A stretch of DNA of 64,000 nt, from the NCBI GenBank assembly GCA_030435675.1, contig CM059622.1:8990001-9054000 (forward strand), given 5' to 3'. Under the pieces are notes generated by a model. It was not told where the DNA came from. It saw nothing but the letters and a program-made list of their open reading frames with translations, and searched no databases. Below are positions 1 through 10,441 of the stretch, one piece after another; within the stretch, counting starts at the first letter, position 1, and the number at the start of each line of letters is the position of its first letter. The position numbers were made by a program, and so were the translations under genes. Source of the stretch: Steinernema hermaphroditum. Its lineage: Eukaryota; Nematoda; Chromadorea; Rhabditida; Steinernematidae.

Positions 1-833
1 GGGGGTCGAAGGGCTTCGCCTCGTGGAAGAGGAAGAGGTACGTGCTCCGCAAGCATCTGTGGCACCGTACCTGGTCCCGGATGCCCCTGAAAGCAGTCGA
101 TGACCTGAAGCTCGTGGCACAGGCGACGCACCCATAGCTCCAGCCACAGATAGCGAGGAGAAGGGCCTCGGGCTGGCGACCCTCGAACTTCCGAAGGTGC
201 TCCCTGGTGATCTCGTGGTGCTTCACCACCCGGAACTCCCTCCGCATGATGGGTTCCAGGCCTGCACAGCGCTGCAGGATCGCCTGTTTGATCTTCTCGG
301 CATCGGCCTCCTCAGGGGGTTCCCGGAAGACGGCCTCCCGCCACACGCATTCCGTCTTGTGGCTCGTCTTTAGCATCGCCGCGCACTGGTCGACGCAGGC
401 GTTGTAGGCCTGTAGGGAGCACGTCGTCGTCAGAAGCGGCAGGGACGCATTCACGACGGCGCCGCAGCCGTCGCATCGGACGACGTCTCTCTCGGAGCAC
501 CGCCACCCGCGGCGCGCGCACTCCCGTGGCGACAGATCCAACGGCTTCCCGAACCACCTACCCGCCTGAAAGGGCCGCACTGAGAGTTACGGTAGTGAGC
601 TTACGGTAAATGTGGAGAGTCTCTGGTGAAAGAGATCGACGGACTCGACTTCCTCGGCGGTTCTTCTGAAAACGGAGTCAGAGGACACTCCAAAGGGCCA
701 CCCACCTCTGCAACTTGCTGCTCGACTCCCCGGCATCGACGGCTTCGGGCGCTCGACGCTTCAGAGGTGGAAGGGTTTCGGAGTCGGGAGTCAGCGGCTG
801 ACCGCTGGTGGAGACCTCCTCGACGCCCGACAT
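1..833 (-). CDS. ZC3HC1: ZC3HC1/NIPA-like C3HC zinc-finger protein, N-terminal part
   Basis: In other animals ZC3HC1 (NIPA) is a nuclear protein reported as an F-box-type ubiquitin ligase adaptor and as a nuclear-basket component. I chose the start ATG at 833-831, which opens a Ser/Pro-rich leader. Three short introns follow in the first 300 bp, with acceptors at about 700, 660 and 564 on this strand. The exon from about 563 downward encodes the diagnostic C3HC block: a W-F-G-K-P-L-x-L-S-P start, then C-A-R-x-G-W, then D-x-x-x-C-x-x-C, and later H-K-T-E-C-x-W. These are the zinc ligands and the signature of the family. The rest (about 1-330) is predicted helical and should lead into the second zinc-finger half, which is outside the window. 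It is divergent from the ZP gene on the other strand. The left edge truncates the gene, and exon joins below 100 are uncertain. Family confidence is good; molecular role is taken from homologues. Confidence 0.8.
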
Positions 834-2405
834 CTTCTGAAAGTGGCACTGGGAGGAGGCGATGCGGAGGGAACGGCGTGGATTTGGGTGACTCACGGAT
901 TAAGGGGCGGATCGAGGAAGCTTTCGGAGTGACTCGCCCGAGGACGTCAGAGTTGCCGTCTTCTTCGAACCGAGTCGAGGCTCACGGGGATAAGATGGTT
1001 TAGGGGAGACTCAGCTAGCAAATCACATTTGCCAGAAATCGAAGAATCGAGTAGACTTCTTCGCCCGTGCTACAGAAAGCGACATCGTCCACAGCGGGCA
1101 TTCCATGCAGGACCCACCGGAGTCGACGATTGGCGAGCACTCCTAAAGCAACTCTCGTTCATCTGCCGCCCGAAGGCAACTCTATGTACATGAGACCGCA
1201 AACTCTCAGATCTCAGGAAGGTTCGCTAGAAGTTCTAGAGGTTCCGAGGACGAGAAGTGTCACCTTGATCTCCAGTCTCTGTTTGCTATTTCTTCCAATC
1301 CCACTTAACGTTCGGAGAGGTACTGAACGGACTTTATTGAAGCGGAAAGTACTATAGGATGGGTTGCCGCCCGCGCCTGGCGTTGGCAGCGTCCCAGAAG
1401 GAAATGCGTGGTATCCCGATAGTCCCGATGGATGTAAACGGTAGTCCGGAGGTGCTCAGAGAAAAGCTTTGTACCGCAGCTACAGTAATCTTTGTAAACC
1501 ACCAATGCCAGGGAAGTATTCGCTTATATCTAGAGGTGAACAAACACTGGCTGCCCACCACACCGCTCCATCCATATTTGCGCGAAGAGCCTCGCCTCCC
1601 TTACCGAACCCCTTCTCCACAAGATCCAGATGAGACCTCGGCTGCGATTTAGTCGAAGATCGTAAATTAAGGTCCATGCTCCAGAGGATGACCCATTGTC
1701 TGCGGCTGCAGACCTAACGAGCGAAAGAAGCGTTGACGGCGGCGACTCCGGCCTCCGAGGCGCCGCTCCGATCGCCTTTCACATTCGTTTGCAGATCCCG
1801 GGTCTCCTGAAGAGGTCTCCGGAAAGGCGTCCTCTCGCCTCGGGTAATCGCGTTCCAACCCGAGCCGATCCACTCAGCGCCGTCCGTCCGTATTTGTAAA
1901 CTCAGATGGATCGGAAATAATTGTCCCCCGAATTTCGATTGTCGGGTCACTCGCCTCACCTCCGCTCCCTAATTACTCGAAGGCGCACAGACCTGAAATC
2001 TCAAAAATTACTTTCGATTTCGAAACCGAAAAATTCGCCTAAATCGGAAGAGATTCGCTGAGGGGCGAAGCCGAACGGAAGAATCCGAAGAACCAAGGAG
2101 GAGAGGGTCTGTGTGCCTTTTTCTGCCTTACCGTATCGACGAGGGAGAGGGGAGATGAAGCGGGAGGAAGTGGGGCGGAATCGACGTCCGCTTCTCCGAA
2201 AATGACTCCGATTCGCTTTTTTGGGCCCTCTGCTGCTTTGCCCCCCCCCCCATCCGGTTTCCTACGGTAGTGGTGCCGGCGAGGCATGCCTCCCCGAGGC
2301 CACGCCCCCGACAATCGCCAGAGGCGATTCACTTGCGACATTAGCGTTTTCTCTTTCGATTCGGGGTGTGGCGACGTTCCTCAGAGCCTCTCCCGCGCAC
2401 TCCTG
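834..2405. other. Intergenic region between ZC3HC1 and the ZP gene
   Basis: This stretch separates two divergent genes and probably holds both promoters. No reading frame here shows a domain, codon bias or splice pattern like the neighbours. Two copies of the TACCGTA/TACGGTA motif sit at about 2128 and 2263, and a run of C occurs near 2240. I see no RNA gene or repeat array. Confidence 0.5.
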
Positions 2406-5404
2406 ATGTGGCCACCCCTCCTCGGGCAGATGCTCTCCCTCGCCCTCCTCCTCGTCCTCCTCCCGGTAAGTCCCCCTCCACAGGCCCTATCAGCTCCGTT
2501 CCGAAGGCGTCCCGCGTCGCCGGCATCAGCATCGACAACGACATTGTCGGCGAGCCCGACATCGAGTGCCTCGAGAACGAGATCCGCGTGTGGGTGAAGA
2601 CGCGGAAGCTCTTCGCCGGTGAGTCCCGAAGCCCGGCGCCCCTGACACGTCTTTCAGGGAGAATTTACGCGAAGGGGAAGGCCGACAACCCCGACTGCTA
2701 CAAGGACGACTTCACCGCGCTGCGCACCAAGAAGCCCCACTACACGCTTCCCTTCGGGATGTGCGGCATGAAGAGTCTCCGCTCGGTTCGTTTTCGCATT
2801 CTAGGGGTGCCCTGTCCCTTTGCCCTTCCTTTCTTGAGCCCCTCTCCAATCGCCTTTTGCAGGTCGATCCCCGCGGAATGTATTACGGTATCACGCTGGT
2901 CGTCTCCTTCCACCCGGTGAGTCGGTCCGAGTAGCCCTCGACGCCCTCCCCGCCTTCAGCTTCTCATCACGAAGATTGACCAGGCGTTCCACGTGAAGTG
3001 CTTCTTTGAGGAGGCGAACCGCGGCCTCACGGCGGAGCTCGGCGTCAGGTGAGTCCCTTGGCGACGTAATTGGCTCATCGCCGCGAAAGGAACTGGGACA
3101 CCACTTCCTGTGCCTGTCGCGTCTGTCGCTCAATCAAAAGACGACCACGGCGACGATTATCTCCACCGCCTCCGGGCCCCGCTCCGCTCCCTTAATGACA
3201 CGTTGCGCAATGGGCCCGCGAGCACCCGGGGACCGAGCGAGCACTCCTGACTAGAGTTGTCGTTTTTTTTTGTCGATTTTCGGGTCGAACCCGAAAATCC
3301 GCATTTTTTGCAGTACGGGCCAATTTTTAGCTGCGATCGAGAAACTTCGAAGTGCACTGGCTTCGCTCCAACGTCGCAGCCCAGCACAATCAAAAAACTT
3401 GGCCGAACAACGAAAAAGTCCATTCAACAATTTTCGGATTAAGATTTTCTGATTCGGGTTCGGGTTTTTCGGGTTTCACCTCTAATTGGACCCGATGACA
3501 ACTCTACTCCTGAACGCCGAATTTCAGCATGATCCCGACGACCGAGGTCGAGGCCCGCCACGGCATCCCCGGCTGCACCTACAGTATTCACCGGAGCTCC
3601 ATCGCGGACCTGGATGCCGGGCGCCCCGCTGGGCCTCCGATCCAGTTCGCCCGCGTCGGCGACAAGGTACTCCACCAGTGGCACTGCGATGACCGTAAGC
3701 CCGCGGCCGGGTAGCGCCTCTAGACGTGCGCTTCAGAGATGTTCGGCATCCGGATCAATAACTGCTACGTCACCGACGGCTTCGGACAGCGCGCGAGCGT
3801 AGTCGACGAGAAAGGCTGTCCCGTGGACCCGATCGTCATCACGGGGATACGGTACTCGCCGGACCTGCAGCGCGCCTACGCGGAGTCGCAGGTCTTCAAA
3901 TTCGCCGACAAGCCAGGCGTGTGGTTCTTTTGTCAGATCCAGATGTGCATGAAGAAGGCAGGCATGTGCGACGGCATCACGGTAGGATGTACGGTAGCCG
4001 CAGACGCTGAGGTCGTTGCAGCCGCCAGCGTGCGCCTCCGTCGGCATCCACGGCGGAGGGGCGTCGACTTCGACTGCGAACCAGATCACCGAGGAGTCAG
4101 AAAATAGCGACGAGGAGACTGCCGACGGGAACGAGACGGCGGGTCCCACCAAGAGGATCGCGTCGAGACCTCCACCGAAGGGAAAAACGGGTCCCACGCG
4201 GAAGACGACGCCCGCCACGGACGAGGATTACCAGTCGACGGAGGGAGACGAAGAAGAGGAGGAGACGCCGAAGCACGACGCGTGAGTGGAGGGCTCCGGA
4301 GGCTGTACTGATGCTTCTGCAGGAAGGCAACTCCCACGGGGTACGGTATCGCTTCAACGTCCTCGAGCGACTACGACGTCCCCACAGAGCCGGTTACGGT
4401 ATTTGGGCCGGCGTACCCACACACACCCGAGGTCTTCGGACCCTCGCACAGGAAGATCTTCGGGAACCTCGACGCCTCGGAAGACGGCGTCCGACACGTA
4501 AGCCCGTCCTCCATAAGATCCTCGAAGACGCCCTTTTAGAAAGAGCAGGTGACAACGGAGTTCGAGACGAACGACGATCTCTCCACCTCCTCTGACGGCC
4601 GCACGACGCCGATCTCCTCGACGGCGGCCAAAAAGGGTGAGTGGGCGCTGTGGGTGATATACGGTAGCACCGTTCAGACTACTCGGACTACGACCCTGAA
4701 GCGACGATTCCGCCGAACCTGACCGACCTTCTAGCGAAGCTTCCCGAGGAGATCGATGCCGATAGCCTCCAGAAGATGTTCCACGACTCCGTCGCCGACC
4801 GGAGGGCGCTCCTCGAGGGGTTCGACATGCTCCTCCAGCAGAAGAAGGTGCCCCAAACTACGCCCATTCCCCCGGCGAAGACATTGCTGCGGCGGACGTC
4901 CCCGAGGCAGACGCGGCGTCCTGGTGACCGTATCCAGACGATGGAGGTCTCCTGGGATTCACACAGGATGGCACGCCACGTTCCCTTCCCGAAGGAGAGT
5001 TCCTCGCGGGACCCCCCGATGATCTCGGGGCAGCTTATGATCTTCGACCTCGACGAGGAGCCTCCGCGACTCGACGATGACCCACGAGGTACCGCACCCC
5101 TTAGTGCCTCTAAAACTCCCTCTAGACACGGCGGTGGGTCTATCGGAGTGTGCCATCAGTCGCCAGGCGCTCTTCACGGCAGCGCTGTTCGTCGCCGTCG
5201 GCGCCTCCGTCCTCTTTGTCGTCATCTTCATCCTCTACCTGAGGCTGTCCAGGCTCGGCCACCTCCAGAGTAAGCAGAGTCGCCCACAGACCCCCCAATC
5301 CCCATCTAGAGCTGGAATCGTCGGTCCCCAGGAAGACATTTTTCGAGGCGCCCTTCGCCACCGCCGAATCGTCTTCCAGATTCCGATTCGTCGGCAGAAG
5401 ATGA
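2406..5404 (+). CDS. Cuticlin-like (CUTL) ZP-domain transmembrane protein
   Basis: This is a structural ZP-domain protein of the nematode cuticlin family, which polymerises in the extracellular cuticle or apical matrix. The ATG at 2406 starts a hydrophobic Leu-rich signal peptide. The ZP domain begins near 2540 (G-E-P-D-I-E-C) and runs through about six exons to 3980. It includes F-G-M-C-G-M-K-S, V-V-S-F-H-P, I-x-K-I-D-Q-A-F-H-V-K-C-F, a D-G-F-G loop and a Cys-rich end. An acidic Ser/Thr/Lys linker follows (about 4010-4900), then a furin-like P-R-Q-T-R-R (about 4905-4925) and one membrane segment at about 5157-5240 (A-L-F-T-A-A-L-F-V). A short basic tail ends at 5402-5404; AATAAA is at 5570-5575. 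The signal-peptide exon and the ZP exon differ by one base of phase with the obvious GTAAGT donor at 2466, so the first intron is uncertain or carries a sequencing error. Exons between 4290 and 4700 are poorly resolved. Confidence 0.8.
3049..3527 (+). other. Long intron of the ZP gene
   Basis: At 479 bp this intron is about ten times longer than its neighbours. It lies between V-K-C-F-F-E-E and the exon starting S-M-I-P-T-T. It contains a perfect inverted repeat of TTTTCGGGT around a CG centre (about 3277-3297). Repeated TTCGGG/GGGTTT units occur near 3455-3478. The extra sequence looks like a small inserted repeat, but I cannot define its ends. Confidence 0.5.
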
Positions 5405-5569
5405 GTCCGAAAAGAACCTCAGCAAGCGCCTTCGTCTTCGACGGCGCGCGAGCCGCCGATTCTCCCTCCGTAGTTCCGTCTCCAACTCGTAGTCCCCCCG
5501 GCCTAGATCTGCACGCACCGACTCAAAATATTTATTCTACCTATTCATTATTTGTGTGTCCTCCACGAA

Positions 5570-5575
5570 AATAAA
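5570..5575 (+). terminator. Polyadenylation signal AATAAA of the ZP gene
   Basis: A canonical AATAAA lies 166 bp after the chosen stop codon, with AT-rich sequence just upstream. The roughly 390 bp from here to the end of the MATH-like gene shows no coding signal. Confidence 0.6.
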
Positions 5576-5964
5576 TCCGATTCAGCCACAGGAAGAGTGA
5601 CTGGAAGGCGACGCTGCCGCTGTCTCCGCTTTCGCTCTCTGGACTCGAAGGAAACTGACTTGGGTTGGAAACCACGAAACTACAAAAGATACCGAATGTC
5701 CAAGGATTCGATCCCGCTTTTTTCGGATCTTCGCACACCGTTTGGTTCACAAATGAATTCAGCATCGATTGGAAACGATTGGAAGCAGCATCGATTGCAT
5801 TAGTGCTCTCGGTCCAACAAAGCGATACTTCCCCTCCCCCACTAACCTCTCTCGTGATTCTTTTTTTTTCCCGAGAAAACTCGCGTGCAGAGTCGAAGGC
5901 GATCGTCGACACAAAAGCAACCCAGTTTATGGGCGCTGAACTCAGAAGACTACTATCGTCCGGC

Positions 5965-6496
5965 TCATGCTCGAAGACTCCTCTGCGAGTGGTCCTGCAC
6001 GAAGAAGACCTTGCGGAAGGCGAGCCAGAACTCGACGTGGAGAAGTCCTCTGGCGTCGACGAAGTCGTCGAGGCGCTCGAAGTCGCAGACGAAGAAGTTG
6101 CAAGCGTCCAGTGGCGTCACTCCTTCGAGGATCTCCTCAAAAGGGACCGGTCGGGTTACGGTGCCGGGAGTCTTACTGGGCGGAAGATGGCGTCGGCGTA
6201 GGGGTGCTCCTCTGAGGCGTTTCTTGAGGGGACGACGAGCGAGAGGTTGGCGTCCACGAGCAAGAGGCGCCTCGAAGGGTCGGCGTCGGCGCAGACGAGG
6301 GAGACGTAGATGGCGGCGCAGTCATGGAGCAGACACAGGCGCCTGAAGGAGAACGAATCGAGGGGATACGGTGAACTGACCAGTGGACGCCGCCAAGCAT
6401 CATGGTGGGACCGAAGAGGCGTCCGTTGATGACGAGTTCGCATTTCCGGACTACGGTATCGAGGGAGCCGCTGTGGAGCCACCTGTTTGCCTCCAT
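5965..6496 (-). CDS. Small MATH-like domain protein (tentative)
   Basis: Three exons on the minus strand join cleanly. Exon 1 starts at the ATG 6496-6494 and ends before a GTCAGT donor near 6382. Exon 2 begins R-L-C-L-L-H, and exon 3 begins E-I-L-E-G-V after a TTTTGAG acceptor. The stop is at 5967-5965. The joined product is about 160 residues. Its order of motifs resembles a MATH/TRAF-C beta sandwich: L-V-I-N then M-M-L-G-G-V-H-W-R-L-C-L, then Y-V-S-L-V-C, then F-V-C-D-F-E-R-L-D-D-F and L-L-H-V-E-F. MATH domains bind short peptides; nematodes have expanded MATH and MATH-BTB families. No BTB domain is visible, and the first MATH strand seems to be missing, so an upstream exon may exist. The assignment is an inference from weak similarity; the splice structure is more secure. 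Confidence 0.5.
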
Positions 6497-7451
6497 CTCG
6501 AGAATCTGGAGGGAGGCCCTGGAGCGGCGCTCTTTGTCGTCGCCGTTGGGAGGCGCTTTCTTTGTGCCACCCTAATGCGAAACAGATTTTACGGGGCGGC
6601 ATCTGGCCATGCCAGCGTTGTTTGCACCTCGGAAGAGAATCACTGCAGGGATATGGTTGTTATGAACGTTCTACATGTGGCGAAGAGTTGCGCTTTGGGG
6701 AAAAATTGATGATCCTGGGACCAAAAACAGTCTTAGAACCAGGAACGCCGCACTCGAAGTCCCTCTCTATGAGGGAAGCGTCCGGTTTGCCACTTCCCTC
6801 TCCGGTAGGTGTGCATGGCCTGAAGGAAGCTCGTCTAGTGCGGCCCTAATGGCGCTCCCGAGTACAGAAGACAAGGCTACATTGTCCTCGACGACCTCGA
6901 CGATCTGTGTTCATCCGCTTGTGGTCTCCGATCGGGGGTTCGCGGCGTGTAATCCGCCCGCAAATCTCAGCGGTCACTTCCTAATGAGTCAGATCTGCTC
7001 GTTCACCCTTGTCGTATGCGCGGCGTCCCCGAGATCCCCTGCGTCGTCTTCTTCTCGACCGCTAACCGTCGGAATTCAAGGTCGTTCGCGCGCCTAATGC
7101 TCGCCTTCTCTCTTTCCACGTCTTCGAGACGCTCCTTCTGCGCAGATTCCTTTGTGGGACGTCGAAGTTAGCCTCCTTGGCTCTCCCTCCGGCGGCGCGT
7201 CTTCTGCTGGACTCCACGATTCCTCGAGTTCTCGATCGATCGCTGCGGGGAAACCGGTCTCCTCCGTTTGCTCCGTCGGCGGCGGTGTCCCCGCGACGCG
7301 CACTTCACCCGGTCCCCGCGGTGACTCACCCCTCTCGGAAGCTTCGCCTCAGGCACCTCCGACTTCGGAGTCGCCTCCTCGCGTCTTCCCGCGTTCTTTG
7401 CCGTCCTGTCCGGCCTCTTATCGGCGCTTTTGAGGGCCAGGGCATGCGGAG
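6497..7451. other. Intergenic region upstream of the first protein kinase D gene
   Basis: No coding pattern was found in either strand despite several open frames, which are expected at this GC content. It probably holds the divergent promoters of the MATH-like gene and the first kinase gene. Confidence 0.45.
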
Positions 7452-9983
7452 ATGAGCTCCTCGTCCTTCGACGTGCGTTCTCTGACGTCCCTCTTCGAGA
7501 ACAACGTCACCACCATCTCCATCACTCTCCAGTATGGTTCCCAGAGAGAAGTCGTCGCCTTCGAGCGCACCGCTTCGCCCGAGGTACGTACCGCCGCCCG
7601 ACTCCCTCCACCGCCTTCCAGGTCTTCCAATCCTTCCAGAACCGGGCTCGTGCCTTCGCCGAGAAGCAGTCGGCGCCCCTCGGGCCCGGCATCGAGATGC
7701 ACCTCTACCAGCACGACTACAACTCCGTCAACTTCCTCCAGCTGATCACCAATCTCAGCCAGCTCGTGAGTCTTTAGGCTGTAGAAGTCGGGGAATCCAG
7801 AGGGGTCGGGTTCAGTCTGGACGTGTCGAAAAGACAAGGACTCGTTCAGGGCAACGGAAGCGTCGTGGAGATTATCGTGGTGGACAAGAACGAGCAGCCG
7901 ACGCAGCCCCACGAACTCCGCGTGGCGCAGTACATGACACCGACCTTCTGCGACTACTGCGGCGAGGTCATCATGGGCATGATCAAACAGGGCTTCAAGT
8001 GCAAACGCTGCAAGTAGGTCCCGCTTCCCTCGACCCCTCAGACGCCTTTCAGGTGCAACTTCCACAAACGGTGCACCAACGCGCCGCGGAACAACTGCGC
8101 CTCGGCGGCGCCTTCGACGCCCTCAGACTCCGTCTCCCACACCTCCGGCACCCTCCCGCACACCCTCTCCATGCACAGCTACAAGGTGCCTACCGTATGC
8201 CGCGTCTGCGACGGCCTCCTTGTGGGCCTCGTGCGTCAGGGCCTCCGATGCCGTGACTGCCAGGTACAACTCCCACCTCCCACGGCTACCGTACCCTCAC
8301 AGGTGAATGTGCACAAGCGCTGTGCCACGCAGCTTCCGATGAACTGTCGCCTCGCGAACGGCGCCATCACACCCCGCTTCGACCAGCTGAGCTTCGCCGA
8401 CGGCGTCTCCATGGCTTCCGCCGAGTCCGTGGAGCCCGACGCCGCCTCTGGCTCCTTGCTACCCCTCGGAAGACTGCCCGGCCAGGCCTCCAGCCGCTTC
8501 CAGAACCGCTCCCCCTCCGCCGAGGGCTGGGTCGTCCACTTCGTCCTCACGGAGCCCGACCGCCGCCTGCGCCACTACTGGGTCCTCGCCAACGGCGTCA
8601 TCAGCATGTACAACGAGTACAACGACGGTGCGTCCCCTCACCTACCGTACCTTCCGTGCTCACAGCTCAGATTCCAGGGGTGAACCCGTCGCGCGTCTAC
8701 AAGCAGATCTCCCTCTCGGAGATCCTCTCCATCATCTGCTACTACGGCGACCCGATCGACGCCAAGTGAGTCCGCTCCTCGTGGCTCTCCACGCTCCTTG
8801 TAGCTTCGCACCGCACTTCTTCGAGATGAAGACGAACGCGAACGTCACCTACTGCGTCGGGGAGAACTTCGACGCCTTCGGGGGCGCGCCCCCTCCCTCG
8901 AAGCTCCCGCGGCACGCCAACTCCGCCAACCAGAGCGTCACGAACATCCAGGCCTGGTTCCAGGTCCTCACGCGCGCTCGCCTACCACCGCCGTCGCGCC
9001 AGGACCAACCGAACGCGGAGCCCTCGCTCGACTTCACGGAACTCTACCAGGTCCTCTCGGACAACACCCTCGGATCGGGGCAGTTCGGTACCGTCTACGG
9101 CGCGGTCCACCGCCAGAGCGGCCGCGGTGTCGCTGTGAAGATCATCGCGAAGGACCGCTTCCAGCGGCGCCCTGGCGGCGTCGAGAACCTCAAGAGCGAG
9201 GTTACCATCCTGCAGACGGTCAGCCACCCCGGAATCATCCGCCTCGAGGCGATGTTCGAGACGAAGGACAAGATCTTCGTTGTGATGGAGAAGATGAACG
9301 GGGACATGCTCGAGATGATCCTGAGCCAGGCGACCGGACGCCTCAGCGAGCGCGCCACGCGCTTCCTCCTTGTGCAGATCTTGAGCGCCCTACGGTACCT
9401 CCACTCTCACAATGTCGCCCACTGCGACCTAAAGCCCGAGAACGTGCTCCTCTCCGACCTCGGCTCCAACTTCCCCCAGACGAAGCTCTGCGACTTCGGC
9501 TATGCCCGCTTCATCGGCGACGCACAATTCCGACAGACCATCGTGGGCACGCCGGCCTACTTAGCACCCGAAGTCCTACAGAGGAAGGGCTACAACCGGA
9601 GCCTGGACATGTGGTCAGTGGGGGTCATCATCTACGTGACACTCTCCGGCACCTTCCCCTTCAACGACAACGAGGAAGTCGCCGAACAGATCCAGAACGC
9701 CGACTTCATGTTCCCCCAGGACCCCTGGGGCCAGATCTCCACACAGGCCGTCGACCTCATCCAGCACCTCCTGCGCCTCCGGGTGAGCCACCTGCATATA
9801 CCTCACCGCCCTCCTATTCAGATAGACGAGCGGCTCACAATCGAGCAGTGCTTCGCGCATGACTGGCTCCAGGGCCACGAGCTCTACTCCGACCTCCGAA
9901 ATCTGGAGACGCGCCTCGGATTCGGACGCTACTTGACGACGGAAGCCGACGATGAGAAGTACGCCCAGATGCAGATAGGCTAA
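7452..9983 (+). CDS. dkf-1: Protein kinase D, DKF-1 type (copy A)
   Basis: This is a diacylglycerol-activated Ser/Thr kinase of the PKD family. The ATG at 7452 opens a ubiquitin-like N-terminal fold (T-I-S-I-T-L-Q-Y-G). Two C1 zinc fingers follow: C1a at about 7914-8100 (F-C-D-Y-C-G-E-V, C-K-R-C, H-K-R-C) and C1b at about 8171-8350. A PH domain spans about 8520-8870 (E-G-W-V-V-H-F, R-H-Y-W-V-L). The kinase domain, about 9040-9870, is complete: G-S-G-Q-F-G, V-A-V-K, H-C-D-L-K-P-E-N, D-F-G-Y-A, A-P-E and D-M-W-S-V-G. The activation loop reads Q-F-R-Q-T-I-V-G-T-P. It thus has one Thr where mammalian PKD1 has two Ser, a pattern reported for C. elegans DKF-1. At least seven short introns are present, for example 9793-9821 region and 8263-8302. 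AATAAA is at 10047-10052. A paralogue lies 459 bp downstream in the same direction. Confidence 0.88.
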
Positions 9984-10441
9984 CCCCAGAAGCTCCATTT
10001 GTGGCCGATGCCACCCTAGCTGTTGATTTGAATTCCGAAGCATCTAAATAAATTCCTTCGAACTGTACGAAATCGGGCGACCGGCGAGACTTCGCGAGAG
10101 GGGCTCTCTCCATAGCATTTATGAGCTTTCTTCCGACCACACGCATCGGCAGGCGCTTCATACGTTCCTTCTACGTCGTTCACGAACAGAGCGGCCACAA
10201 GTGTTAGCTCGGAGCGACTTTTCACGGTGGAGCCGATGTCGCCACCGCCACTACAACATTCACCTCGGAGCGTACTCCTTCACACATGGCCGACTCGAAG
10301 CATAAAACGTCGAGAGCCCACCTTGCGCCACCCTAAAGTGTCCGCGGCGCGAATTCCGCTGATAAGGGCCAACGCTGGGTCCTCTCCGTACGCTTATCAT
10401 CATTCCGGCTCCGCTCGTCGTCTTCTGCGTCGGTCACCGCG
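9984..10441 (+). other. Spacer between the two protein kinase D genes
   Basis: The spacer holds the AATAAA of copy A (10047-10052) and presumably the promoter of copy B. The distance of 459 bp is somewhat long for a classical nematode operon, and I see no clear spliced-leader acceptor just before 10442. Nothing else is recognisable. Confidence 0.45.

Noticed and set aside
5541..5912. Minus-strand frame of 123 codons after the MATH-like gene
   Set aside because: No splice link or domain; it overlaps the 3' flank and polyadenylation area of the ZP gene.
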